DNA of 44,653 nt from Oscillibacter sp. (GTDB lineage Bacteria; Bacillota; Clostridia; Oscillospirales; Oscillospiraceae). A program made the position numbers and the translations under genes. Below, piece after piece: positions 1-7,426 of the stretch (the stretch's first letter is position 1; every line of letters begins with the position of its first letter). The stretch covers positions 1 to 44,653 of the forward strand of contig JAFYQM010000052.1 of the NCBI GenBank assembly GCA_017547085.1, in the 5' to 3' direction. A model generated the notes under the pieces. That model was given only the letters and a program-made list of their open reading frames with translations, was not told where the DNA came from and made no database searches.

Positions 1-111
1 GCTGCCATGAACCTCAAAAAACTGGCAAAATGGAAATGGAAGAGCACACATCCTAGCTTACTTAAGTTGATCTTTTCCACCATAATGATGAAATTCCCGG
101 TTGCTGCTTGA
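1..111 (+). CDS. IS1182-like transposase, C-terminal fragment
   Basis: Frame 1 is open from the window edge and stops at TGA 109-111, giving the last 36 residues of a protein. The tail reads A-A-M-N-L-K-K-L-A-K-W-K-W-K near its start, the usual C-terminal pattern of DDE transposases of the IS1182/IS5-related group. The rest of the gene lies outside the window. It is followed by a hairpin and a terminal inverted repeat that matches the one at the other end of the window, which supports the assignment. The family name is from memory of the pattern and not from a search; the fragment is too short to exclude a related IS group. Confidence 0.75.
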   Translation, partial: AAMNLKKLAKWKWKSTHPSLLKLIFSTIMMKFPVAA

Positions 112-127
112 TGCGCAACCGGGTTTC
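96..127 (+). terminator. Hairpin at the transposase stop codon inside the IS end
   Basis: CCCGGTTGC (96-104) pairs perfectly with GCAACCGGG (115-123), with a 10-base loop carrying the transposase stop codon, followed by TTTCT. It can act as terminator for the transposase. The U-tract is short. Confidence 0.55.
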
Positions 128-138
128 TCGACAGACTG
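124..138 (-). repeat. Right terminal inverted repeat of the IS
   Basis: Read on the minus strand this is CAGTCTGTCGAGAAA; the left repeat of the second copy at 44516-44530 is CAGCCTGTCGAAAAA. The T immediately outside (139 read as its complement, and 44515) may extend the match by one base. Confidence 0.75.
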
Positions 139-139
139 A

Positions 140-174
140 AATCCGCGAAAGCAATTGCTTTCGCGGATTTTTTT
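140..174. terminator. Perfect palindromic terminator between the IS and the alcohol dehydrogenase gene
   Basis: Bases 140-169 are a perfect palindrome with 15-base arms centred on GCAATTGC. On the plus strand it is followed by TTTTTTT (168-174). On the minus strand, where it should end the dehydrogenase operon, the stem runs straight into the IS repeat and only three T's follow. The original minus-strand U-tract may have been displaced by the IS insertion. Confidence 0.7.
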
Positions 175-180
175 GTTGGA

Positions 181-1365
181 TCAGCGGTTGGCTGCGATCT
201 GCATGACGTCGGCCATTTCATCGGGGCCGATCTTGACGAAGTTGCCGAAGGGGAAACCGTTGGGACGTTCAGCTCTGTGAGCGACCATTGCGGGGATATC
301 CTCTGCTTTGGCTTGGATCCCGGCAAAAGAAGTGGGGAGTCCCCAGCTGCTCCAGGTGGCACGCAGTTTCTCAATACCTTCCCGTGCGGTACGCTCGGGA
401 TTGCTGTGATCCATTTCACAGCCCATGACATTGACGGCGAAACGGGCGAAGCGCATCACATCGTGGGACATGACATATTCCATCCACGCAGGCAGCATGA
501 TGGCAAGACTTGCGCCATGTGCGCAGTCATAAAAGGCAGACAACTCGTGGCCCATCTGATGGCTGCCCCAGTCCTGCGCACGACCAACACCACAGGTGTT
601 GTTATGGGCCAGCATGCCGGCCCACATCAGATCGGCTTGGGCGGCGTAGTCTTTGGGATTGGCCACGGCTTTGGGCGCCGCGTTCAAAATGGTTTTCAGC
701 AGGGCTTCGCACAGCTGGTCGGTCAGTTCAACATCAGGCGTGTTGGAGAAGTAGCGCTCCAGAATATGGGCCATCATATCCGCCGCGCCGCTGGCGATTT
801 GATAGGGGGGCAGAGACATGGGATAACGGGGGTTCATGATGGCGAATTTGGGGCGAATGATATCGGTTCTGGGGTTTCCCCATTTCAGATTGCCCCGCTC
901 CTGGGTGATGACCGTGCTGTCGCTGGCCTCACTGCCGGCAGCAGAAATGGTCAGTACCACGCCTACAGGCAGGGTGGATTCAATTTTTGCCTTGCCGGTG
1001 AAGAAATCCCAGAAGTCACCGTCATATCCAACGCCTATGCCGATGGCTTTGGCGGTGTCGATAACACTGCCGCCGCCCAGTGCCAGCAGGAGGTCCGCCT
1101 GTTCGCGGCGGGCCAGTTCAATGCCTTCGTAGACCTTGCCGCTGCGGGGGTTAGCCTGAATTCCGGACAGTTCCACCCAGGGAATGCCTGCTTCCTGCAA
1201 AGAGGCAGTTACTGCGTCATAAGCGCCGTTGCGCTTGACGCTGCCGCCGCCGTATACCAGCAGGACTTTGCTGCCGCCGAACTTACGAACCAGTTCAGCG
1301 GTCTTTTTTTCCTCTCCGTCACCGAAAGCGAACAGGGTGGGACAGTAAAAAGTAAATGCATCCAT
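181..1365 (-). CDS. Iron-containing alcohol dehydrogenase (YqhD/BdhA type)
   Basis: This 394-residue protein has the size and motifs of the group III iron-containing alcohol dehydrogenases that reduce aldehydes such as butanal with NADPH. The nucleotide-binding motif GGGSVIDTAKA lies at residues 97-107 and GSEAS at 144-148. The metal ligands are predicted to be D196, H200, H269 and H283, the same spacing as the ligand set of E. coli YqhD. A good ribosome binding site (AAGGGG) precedes the ATG at 1365. It is the last gene of a minus-strand group of three, 18 bases after the hydroxyacid dehydrogenase, so the two may act on linked aldehyde and hydroxyacid substrates. The physiological substrate cannot be read from the sequence. 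Confidence 0.9.
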   Translation of the reverse strand: MDAFTFYCPTLFAFGDGEEKKTAELVRKFGGSKVLLVYGGGSVKRNGAYDAVTASLQEAGIPWVELSGIQANPRSGKVYEGIELARREQADLLLALGGGSVIDTAKAIGIGVGYDGDFWDFFTGKAKIESTLPVGVVLTISAAGSEASDSTVITQERGNLKWGNPRTDIIRPKFAIMNPRYPMSLPPYQIASGAADMMAHILERYFSNTPDVELTDQLCEALLKTILNAAPKAVANPKDYAAQADLMWAGMLAHNNTCGVGRAQDWGSHQMGHELSAFYDCAHGASLAIMLPAWMEYVMSHDVMRFARFAVNVMGCEMDHSNPERTAREGIEKLRATWSSWGLPTSFAGIQAKAEDIPAMVAHRAERPNGFPFGNFVKIGPDEMADVMQIAANR

Positions 1366-1383
1366 AGAAGATACCCCTTTTCT

Positions 1384-2361
1384 TTAATAGCCAAGCTGGC
1401 GGTTTACCACATTTTTCAGCGGCTGATTTGCGGCATAGCGCTTCAAATCGGCGCAGAACGAATCCACAATGGCGTTGCAGGTGTAATCGAGGGTCATGTT
1501 GCCGGATACGTGGGGCGTGATAATCAGGTTCTTTGCAGACCACAGGGGATGGTCCACAGGCAGCGGTTCGGGATCCATGACATCCAGTGCCGCACCGGCC
1601 AGATGACCAGATTCCAGCGCGTCCATCAGTGCGGACTGATCGACGGCGGTTCCGCGGCCCACATTGACCACATAGGCACCTTGCGGCAGCATGGCAATGC
1701 GCTCACGGTTCAGCAGGCCGATGGTCTCCGGTGTACCGGGCAGAGCCATGATGAGATTGTGGGCATTCTTTAATACTTCGTTCAGTTGAGAGATGGGCAG
1801 TACTTCGTCGAAGCCGGGAACGGCTTTGCCGCTGCGGCTGACACCCACAATTTTGGCGGCGCCCATGCCCCGCAGACGGGAGGCGACTTCCTGGCCGATG
1901 TTGCCGGTGCCGAGGATGGTGAATGTATTTCCATAAATGGAGCGGATGGGCAGCTGGTTGTCCCAGCGGCGGTTACGGACGATCTCGATATATTCCGGCA
2001 TCCGCCGCAGCATCATTAAAAAGACCATGGTAACATGCTCGGCGATGGTCACACCGTATACGTTGGAGTTGGTGAGGATGCAGTCGGGATTGGCAAAGAT
2101 GCCGTCATTTTTGCAGTAGGGGTCCACGCCGGCGTAGGCACAGCAGTACCATTTCAGCGTGGCAGGGGCCCTGCGCAGCAGTTGGGGAGAGTGGGCGAAC
2201 AGCACTTCGCATTCCTGCAGGCAGGCTGCCGCGGCATCCAGTTCATCCTCGGAGAAAAAGTGAGGCGTAAAGCCGGTTTCTTCTGCTGTTTTACGGATCT
2301 GCTCCTTATGTGCCTCTGTCAGAGACTGGGGTTTCAGGCAAACGCAAATATTTCTGGACAT
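1384..2361 (-). CDS. D-2-hydroxyacid dehydrogenase (NAD-dependent)
   Basis: This 325-residue protein of the D-isomer-specific 2-hydroxyacid dehydrogenase family reduces a 2-keto acid or oxidises the D-2-hydroxyacid. The Rossmann motif GTGNIGQ is at 141-147. The catalytic triad is visible as R226 (in NVGRG), E255 (in DPEPLP) and H274 (in ITPHVSG). It starts 3 bases after the stop of the upstream FAD oxidoreductase gene and ends 18 bases before the alcohol dehydrogenase start, so the three genes are probably co-transcribed. Glyoxylate/hydroxypyruvate-type and phosphoglycerate-type members look alike; I cannot choose a substrate. No C-terminal ACT domain is present, which argues against a regulated SerA. 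Confidence 0.88.
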   Translation of the reverse strand: MSRNICVCLKPQSLTEAHKEQIRKTAEETGFTPHFFSEDELDAAAACLQECEVLFAHSPQLLRRAPATLKWYCCAYAGVDPYCKNDGIFANPDCILTNSNVYGVTIAEHVTMVFLMMLRRMPEYIEIVRNRRWDNQLPIRSIYGNTFTILGTGNIGQEVASRLRGMGAAKIVGVSRSGKAVPGFDEVLPISQLNEVLKNAHNLIMALPGTPETIGLLNRERIAMLPQGAYVVNVGRGTAVDQSALMDALESGHLAGAALDVMDPEPLPVDHPLWSAKNLIITPHVSGNMTLDYTCNAIVDSFCADLKRYAANQPLKNVVNRQLGY

Positions 2362-2364
2362 GGT

Positions 2365-3963
2365 TCAGCCTTCCTTTCGAAGTTGTTCATAAATCTGTTC
2401 CGCGCAGCGGATGCCGTCTGCGGCGGCGGAGAGAATGCCGCCAGCATAGCCGGCACCCTCACCACAGGGATAGATGCCCCGCAGGGCGGACTGACATGTT
2501 TCGTCCCGCAGGATGCGCAGCGGGGAGGAAGAACGGCTCTCCACGGCGGTCAGCACCGCGTCAGGGGCGTCATACCCCCGCAGCTTCCGGCCCAGAACGG
2601 GCAGGGCCTCCGCGATGGTTTCCGCCACAAAGGGGGGCAGGCAGTCCCAGAGGTTGGTCCATGTGACGGCAGGGCGGTAGCTGGGATGGACTGTGCCTGC
2701 GCCGGTGGAGGGGCGCTTGGCAAGGAAGTCCTCCACTCGCTGGGCCGGTGCGGCATAGTTCCCGCCACCAAGCGCATAGGCGGCATCTTCCAGCTTCCGC
2801 TGGAATGCAATGCCTGCAAGGGGGGAATCGCCGTCGAAGTCCTTCGGCGTTACATTGACCAAAAGGGCACCGTTGATATTTTCCTTGTCACGGGCGAACT
2901 CGCTCATGCCGTTGGTGACCACGCGGCCTGCTTCCGAGGCAGCGGCTACGACCCCGCCGCCGGGACAGACGCAGAAGGAAAAGGCACTGCGGCCGTTGGA
3001 GAGGTGGCAGGCGAGCTTATAGGTGGATACCGGTAGACCGGGGTGCCCGGCGTATTGGCGGTACTGGGCCATATCGATATCCCTCTGGCGCTGTTCGATA
3101 CGCACGCCCACGGCAAAGGGCTTTTGTTCCATGGGAACGCCCCGTGTGTGAAGCATTTCGAAGGTATCCCGCGCAGAGTGGCCGGGACAAAGCACAAGAT
3201 GGCGGCAGGGCAGGGAATATATCCCCTCCGGTCCATTCACGGTGATGGCACACAGACGGCCATTCTCTGTCTCAAAGTCTGTCCACTGGCTCTCGAAACG
3301 AATGTCCGCGCCCAGTGCCAGCAGCTTTTGGCGCAGGTTGATCAGAGAAATGTGCAGATAGTCCGTGCCTACATGAGGCTTGGAGTCGATGAGGATATCC
3401 TCCGGTGCCCCACAGGCCACCAGCTGCTCTAAAATGAAGCGGTGGCGGATGTCCTTGGTGCCGGTGTTCAGCTTACCGTCGGAAAAAGCACCGGCGCCGC
3501 CCTCGCCGAACTGCACGTTGGAGGTGAGGTCCAGCTCGCCTGTGGACCAAAAACGTTCCACGTCCGCTTTCCGGCCTTCCACGGCACGGCCGCGCTCCAG
3601 CAGGATGGGGCGCAGTCCCGCTTGTGCCAGAATCAGCGCGGCAAACAGACCCGCAGGGCCTGCACCCACCACCACTGGCGGAGTATCCGGCGGGGAGAGG
3701 GGAAGCGGCGGCTGGTAGCCGGGCTTTGGTTCTGGACGGGAGACCTGTTTGCTGCGGCAGCGTTTCCAAACGGCGGCTTCCTCTTTGACCTGCACTTCCA
3801 CCGTGTAGACGAGATGCACATCTTCCCGTGCGTCGATGCTGCGGCGCAGGATGCGCAGAGACAGGACATCGGCTTCTTTCATTTTCAGAATCCGGGCGGC
3901 TTCGCGGGTCAGCTTTTCCGTGGAGTCCCCGGGTTTGCATTTGATGTTTTCAATTCTCAGCAA
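2365..3963 (-). CDS. FAD-dependent oxidoreductase (COG2509-type flavoprotein)
   Basis: This 532-residue protein has a ~90-residue N-terminal domain ahead of a dinucleotide-binding fold with GAGPAG at 100-105. A conserved stretch GEGGAGAFSDGKLNTG follows, and GEGAGYAGGI lies near the C-terminus, where FAD contacts are expected. This arrangement matches a widespread, uncharacterised family of FAD-dependent dehydrogenases in Firmicutes. No membrane segment is seen, so it is probably cytoplasmic. It is the first gene of the minus-strand group, with the hydroxyacid dehydrogenase beginning 3 bases after its stop. The reaction is unknown; dehydrogenase is inferred from fold only. Confidence 0.8.
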   Translation of the reverse strand: MLRIENIKCKPGDSTEKLTREAARILKMKEADVLSLRILRRSIDAREDVHLVYTVEVQVKEEAAVWKRCRSKQVSRPEPKPGYQPPLPLSPPDTPPVVVGAGPAGLFAALILAQAGLRPILLERGRAVEGRKADVERFWSTGELDLTSNVQFGEGGAGAFSDGKLNTGTKDIRHRFILEQLVACGAPEDILIDSKPHVGTDYLHISLINLRQKLLALGADIRFESQWTDFETENGRLCAITVNGPEGIYSLPCRHLVLCPGHSARDTFEMLHTRGVPMEQKPFAVGVRIEQRQRDIDMAQYRQYAGHPGLPVSTYKLACHLSNGRSAFSFCVCPGGGVVAAASEAGRVVTNGMSEFARDKENINGALLVNVTPKDFDGDSPLAGIAFQRKLEDAAYALGGGNYAAPAQRVEDFLAKRPSTGAGTVHPSYRPAVTWTNLWDCLPPFVAETIAEALPVLGRKLRGYDAPDAVLTAVESRSSSPLRILRDETCQSALRGIYPCGEGAGYAGGILSAAADGIRCAEQIYEQLRKEG

Positions 3964-4212
3964 GGCTTGCGGTTCCTTTCTGTTGTGTGCTACTATTTTA
4001 CCATAGAAGCGGGTGTGGAGAAAACCTTTTTGTTCACAAACGCTTTAATCTTTTTTAAGTTCTCTTTAAGCTGCAAAGACTATACTGCAGACAAAGGTCA
4101 GAACAAGGAAAGAATTCAAAAACAGTACAAACTGAATTCATACGTTTGACATAGGTTTCCGTTATTGTTTCTGAAAGAGAAACAGACGGCATATACTTCA
4201 GGAGGAAGCATC

Positions 4213-5622
4213 ATGTACGATGATATGAAAAACTATTACCACTACAAATACGAGCGGGGCGGAGACCGGCCCGGCCAGCGCTACGAGACACAGCCTGTTC
4301 AGCAGGCACCGCAGCAGCCGGTGCAGCAGAATCCGGTCCAGCCGCCTGTGCAGGAGATGAATCCGGTGAAAAAGCAGAAAAAGAGCCGCACATGGCTGAA
4401 AATTGCCGCACTGGCGCTGACTTGCACGCTGCTGGGCGGCGCAGTGGGCGGCGGCATGGCATGGGGCCTGATGTCCCGTGGCAAATCTGCGGGCGGCAGT
4501 GCGGAGGTACAGGTCTCCAACCGGCCTGCCAGCGAGGTGAGCATCCAGAAGGTGGATGGGGTCAGCGCACTGACAGACGCGGAACTGTATGCCTCCAATG
4601 TAAACAGCGTAGTATCCATCAACGTGACCGGTACGTCCGGCACCAACTTCTTCGGCCAGCCAGTCATGACGGCGTCTGCCGGTTCTGGCTTTGTGCTGAC
4701 CCGCGACGGCTATATCGTCACCAATTATCATGTGGTCAAGAATGCGGAGACGGTGAAAGTCACCATGTATAACGGTGATGAGCTCGAGGCCAAGTATGTG
4801 GGCGGCGATGAGGATTATGACATTGCGGTCATCAAGGTGGAAGCAACCAATCTGCAGCCTGTCACACTGGGTGACAGTGATACTCTGAACGTGGGCGACC
4901 ATGTGCTGGCCATCGGCAACCCGCTGGGTGAGCTGACCTTCTCCATGAGCGGCGGCATGGTCTCCAGCGTGAACCGTGCCATCAATGTGGACGGCACGCC
5001 GTTCAATATGATCCAGACAGACGCCTCAATCAACTCCGGTAACTCCGGTGGCCCGCTGTTCAACCAGTACGGCGAAGTGGTGGGCATTGTCTCCGCCAAA
5101 TACTCCTCTTCCGGCAGCGGCGCCAGCGTGGAGGGATTGGGGTTTGCCATTCCCATCAACGATGTGTTTGCCATGATCGAGGATATCATGACCAACGGCT
5201 TTGTCACCAACAAGCCTTATCTGGGTATCAACGGCGGTACGCTGACGGAGCAGATGGCGGATCAGTACCGGTTTGACGTTACCAGCGGCGTGTTTGTTTA
5301 CTCCGTGGAGAAAGACAGTGCGGCAGAGAAGGCTGCCCTGCAGATGGGCGATGTGATCTTGAAGGTGGATGAACACGAGGTGGAATCCCTCGAGGATCTG
5401 AACGCAGTGAAAAAGAAGTATGCCGCAGGCGATACCGTCACCCTGACGGTGTACCGTTCCGGTGAGGAGATCGAGGTGGAGCTGACCTTTGACGCCGTGC
5501 CTGCCGACCAGCAGGCCGCGGAGCAGGAACAGCAGCCCCAGAGCGGCCAGCAGTACGGAAACCAGTACGGCAATCCTTTCAATCCCTTTGAAGACTTCTT
5601 CCGCTACTTTTACGGGTATTGA
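4213..5622 (+). CDS. HtrA/DegP-like membrane-anchored serine protease with PDZ domain
   Basis: The start is set at ATG 4213 by CAGGAGGA a few bases upstream; the frame is open further 5' but without a better site. The 469-residue product has a Gln/Pro-rich cytoplasmic N-terminus, one membrane segment at about 62-84, then an extracytoplasmic S1C protease domain with catalytic H173 (TNYHVV), D203 (DYDIAV) and S278 (NSGNSGGPL). A PDZ domain follows around residues 345-440 and the tail is rich in Gln, Gly and aromatic residues. The family degrades or refolds damaged exported proteins. It stands alone between convergent neighbours. Regulation is unclear: the ~250-base upstream region shows only a single half-site resembling a CtsR box. 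Confidence 0.92.
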   Translation: MYDDMKNYYHYKYERGGDRPGQRYETQPVQQAPQQPVQQNPVQPPVQEMNPVKKQKKSRTWLKIAALALTCTLLGGAVGGGMAWGLMSRGKSAGGSAEVQVSNRPASEVSIQKVDGVSALTDAELYASNVNSVVSINVTGTSGTNFFGQPVMTASAGSGFVLTRDGYIVTNYHVVKNAETVKVTMYNGDELEAKYVGGDEDYDIAVIKVEATNLQPVTLGDSDTLNVGDHVLAIGNPLGELTFSMSGGMVSSVNRAINVDGTPFNMIQTDASINSGNSGGPLFNQYGEVVGIVSAKYSSSGSGASVEGLGFAIPINDVFAMIEDIMTNGFVTNKPYLGINGGTLTEQMADQYRFDVTSGVFVYSVEKDSAAEKAALQMGDVILKVDEHEVESLEDLNAVKKKYAAGDTVTLTVYRSGEEIEVELTFDAVPADQQAAEQEQQPQSGQQYGNQYGNPFNPFEDFFRYFYGY

Positions 5623-5645
5623 GAATGCCGCAGAACAAGAATGAT

Positions 5646-5680
5646 AAAAACACGCCATGCAGATGCATGGCGTGTTTTTT
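5646..5680. terminator. Bidirectional terminator between htrA-like and SGNH genes
   Basis: A 15-bp perfect stem (5646-5660 with 5665-5679) with a 4-base loop, flanked by A5 on the left and T's on the right, can terminate both convergent transcripts. The minus-strand gene's stop codon overlaps its right edge. Confidence 0.85.
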
Positions 5681-6239
5681 ACAGTGTCAGAGTACGGAAA
5701 AGGCCTGCGGCAAAGGCGCGGTGTCCCGCTTCAGAGAAGTGGACGCCGTCATAGGTTAATTCCACGCTCCATTGTCCCGCGTCGGCAAAGAACATGCCAA
5801 GCTTGCGGGCAAGAGTGGCATACTGTGCTGCCAAACGGGCGGATTCTGTCAGCAGGCGCTCCTCACAGACCCATGCGCCCCGCTGCATGGGAGGCGGAGA
5901 CACCAACAGGATGCGCACGGACGGCAGTGCACGCAGGAATGCTTCCATCCGTTCGGCAGTCTGTTCTGCGCCAAAGTCAGGATGGCAGAGCAGATCGTTG
6001 CTGCCCAGCATCACCACGAGAATATCAGGGGCCTCGCGGGAAAGCAGTTCTGTGATACGGGTGACTTCTGCAGGCTGGCAGGGGATCTCCCGGCCATTCT
6101 GCCCCATGTTCAGAACAGTCCAGCCGGTGTCACGGGCCAGAGCGTCTGTCCAGCGGACATCCGCAGGATACCGGTCATCCAGAAAGGAGCGGGGATCGTA
6201 GCCATAGGTGTTGGAATCGCCGAAACAAAGGATCTTCAT
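5679..6239 (-). CDS. SGNH/GDSL-family hydrolase
   Basis: This 186-residue protein carries the family blocks: GDSN at 7-10 with the nucleophile S9, the GSND block in the middle, and DGVHFSEAGH near the C-terminus providing the Asp and His of the triad. Such enzymes are esterases, arylesterases or deacetylases acting on small esters or acylated sugars. There is no signal peptide, so it is predicted to be cytoplasmic. Its ATG overlaps the stop of the upstream deformylase gene by 4 bases (6236-6239), which implies translational coupling. The substrate cannot be told. Confidence 0.85.
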   Translation of the reverse strand: MKILCFGDSNTYGYDPRSFLDDRYPADVRWTDALARDTGWTVLNMGQNGREIPCQPAEVTRITELLSREAPDILVVMLGSNDLLCHPDFGAEQTAERMEAFLRALPSVRILLVSPPPMQRGAWVCEERLLTESARLAAQYATLARKLGMFFADAGQWSVELTYDGVHFSEAGHRAFAAGLFRTLTL

Positions 6240-6649
6240 ATTAAGATTCCCTCGCAGTGGTCCACCTCGTGCTGAATGATCTGGGCGGGGAAGCCGGAGA
6301 AGGTTTGGTGGCGCTGCTGCAGGGTCATGTCCTGATAGGACACCTCGATGGTTTCATGGCGCACGGTCTTTCTCACACCTTTCAGGGACAGGCAGCCCTC
6401 TTCTGCTTCATAGGTTTCTTTCGATTTTTTGGTAATGACGGGATTCAGCATCACCAGCGGAAAGCCGTTCAGACTGACAATGATGATGCGTTTATTGACG
6501 CCGATCATGTTGGCGGCCATGCCGACACAGCGATCCGCGTTGGCGCGAAGCGTGTCCATCAAATCGCGGGCGGTGTCCAGATCGTCGCGTCCTGCAGGGA
6601 GTGCCTTGCGGTTCAAAGAAAAAATATCGGTTACAATGGGTCTGACCAT
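6236..6649 (-). CDS. Divergent peptide deformylase (short clostridial type)
   Basis: The start is placed at ATG 6649, preceded by AGAGGTG at proper spacing; an in-frame extension to 6736 lacks a ribosome binding site. The 137-residue product has the deformylase metal site: C86 in EGCLS and H127-E128-x-x-H131 in QHEVDH. Motif I reads GMAANMIG (43-50), where classical enzymes have an invariant Gln at the position of M48. This variant is typical of a short clostridial subfamily annotated as peptide deformylase. It would remove formyl groups from nascent proteins, but the altered motif leaves room for another substrate. It forms a coupled pair with the SGNH hydrolase. Confidence 0.8.
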   Translation of the reverse strand: MVRPIVTDIFSLNRKALPAGRDDLDTARDLMDTLRANADRCVGMAANMIGVNKRIIIVSLNGFPLVMLNPVITKKSKETYEAEEGCLSLKGVRKTVRHETIEVSYQDMTLQQRHQTFSGFPAQIIQHEVDHCEGILI

Positions 6650-6670
6650 AGTATTTATCACCTCTATGTT

Positions 6671-6699
6671 ATGATAGCATGCCTTCCGGCGGGAGACAA
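6671..6699 (-). promoter_or_regulatory. Predicted sigma-A promoter for the deformylase/SGNH pair
   Basis: On the minus strand TTGTCT (6699-6694) and TATCAT (6676-6671) are separated by 17 bases, with the -10 about 20 bases upstream of the ATG at 6649. Confidence 0.5.
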
Positions 6700-6859
6700 G
6701 CAAGCAGTTGACGGGGGATGGGCGTTTTTCGGCCAAAGACAGACGTTGACGAGGAGAAAACAGAATGCGATGGAGCCTTTCTCGGCAAATTGCCTACCGT
6801 GCGGGAAAAATGACGAAAAACTTTCCCTGATTCCACCAAAAGTTTTTTCGCCATTTTCG

Positions 6860-6888
6860 TTGCAGAGGAAGAGAAAGTGTGGTAGTAT
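6860..6888 (+). promoter_or_regulatory. Predicted sigma-A promoter for the ACT-hom-lysC genes
   Basis: TTGCAG (6860-6865) and TAGTAT (6883-6888) are spaced by 17 bases, 41 bases ahead of the ACT gene start. The remaining ~160 bases between this promoter and the divergent one at 6671-6699 show no gene and no structure that I recognise as a riboswitch. Confidence 0.5.
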
Positions 6889-6929
6889 GAACGACATTGA
6901 GAGACAAATGACCGTGTGAGGTGGACGAA

Positions 6930-7370
6930 ATGTCGAAAGCAGTCAAATATTATATCGTTGCGGCAGAAGCACTGCCCGAGATTTTTATAAAAGTTGCAGA
7001 AGCCAAGCGCATGATGCAGACCGGCGAAGCGGACACCGTGGGTGCTGCAACCAAGCGGGTTGGCATCAGCCGCAGTGCGTTCTATAAATACAAGGATTCC
7101 GTACAGCCTTTCAATGACATGAAGTCGGAACACATTATCACATTTTACGCGATGCTGAAGGATACTTCGGGCGTGCTGTCGAGAGTGCTGTCGGTGTTTG
7201 CGGCCTCCGGTGCCAACATCCTGACCATCAACCAGTCCATTCCCACCAACGGCTGCGCGGCGGTGACCATTTCCGCCGAGACCAGCGACATGGCGGAGAG
7301 TCTGGAACAGCTGCTGACAGATGTGGGGGCACTGAACGGTGTGATCAAGTTTGAGATTCTTGCAGGCTGA
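6930..7370 (+). CDS. UPF0735-type ACT domain protein
   Basis: The start at ATG 6930 is preceded by GTGAGGTGG; a GTG 9 bases upstream is in frame but overlaps that site. The 146-residue protein has an N-terminal helix-turn-helix-like segment (around 30-55, including GISRSAFYKYKD) and a C-terminal ACT domain from about residue 70 (TFYAMLKDTSGVLSRVLSVF). It matches the PheB/UPF0735 family. ACT domains bind amino acids, so an amino-acid-responsive regulatory role is likely, but none is proven. It lies 56 bases upstream of homoserine dehydrogenase and is probably co-transcribed with it. Confidence 0.85.
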   Translation: MSKAVKYYIVAAEALPEIFIKVAEAKRMMQTGEADTVGAATKRVGISRSAFYKYKDSVQPFNDMKSEHIITFYAMLKDTSGVLSRVLSVFAASGANILTINQSIPTNGCAAVTISAETSDMAESLEQLLTDVGALNGVIKFEILAG

Positions 7371-7426
7371 GCAAGTGCTTAAAACGAATATGTTCGAAAG
7401 ATAAAGATAGATAAGGAGAAACGATT

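Larger units (their letters stand above)
1..139 (+). mobile_element. Right end of an IS1182-like insertion sequence (partial)
   Basis: This piece comprises the transposase tail (1-111), a perfect 9-bp stem hairpin (96-104 with 115-123) followed by TTTCT, and the terminal inverted repeat ending near 138-139. The reverse complement of 124-138 is CAGTCTGTCGAGAAA, which matches CAGCCTGTCGAAAAA at 44516-44530 in 13 of 15 positions. The left half of the element is missing because the window begins inside it. The IS ends directly against the 30-bp palindrome at 140-169. Confidence 0.75.

Noticed and set aside
277..1773. A 498-codon open frame on the plus strand, opposite the dehydrogenase genes
   Set aside because: It is antisense to two genes with intact motifs, has low-complexity composition typical of reverse-frame translation in GC-rich DNA, and lacks a ribosome binding site.
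4096..4112. A possible CtsR box upstream of the HtrA-like gene (GGTCAGA)
   Set aside because: Only one half-site is present; the second heptad at the right spacing reads AGGAAAG and does not match.
4146..4197. TTGACA and TATACT upstream of the HtrA-like gene as a promoter
   Set aside because: Spacing is 40 bases; no -10 lies at 15-19 bases from TTGACA and the TATACT abuts the ribosome binding site.
6700..6859. A possible riboswitch or T-box in front of the ACT-hom-lysC genes
   Set aside because: The stretch lies upstream of the predicted promoter, has no T-box motif or terminator hairpin that I could find, and only ~40 bases of leader remain.
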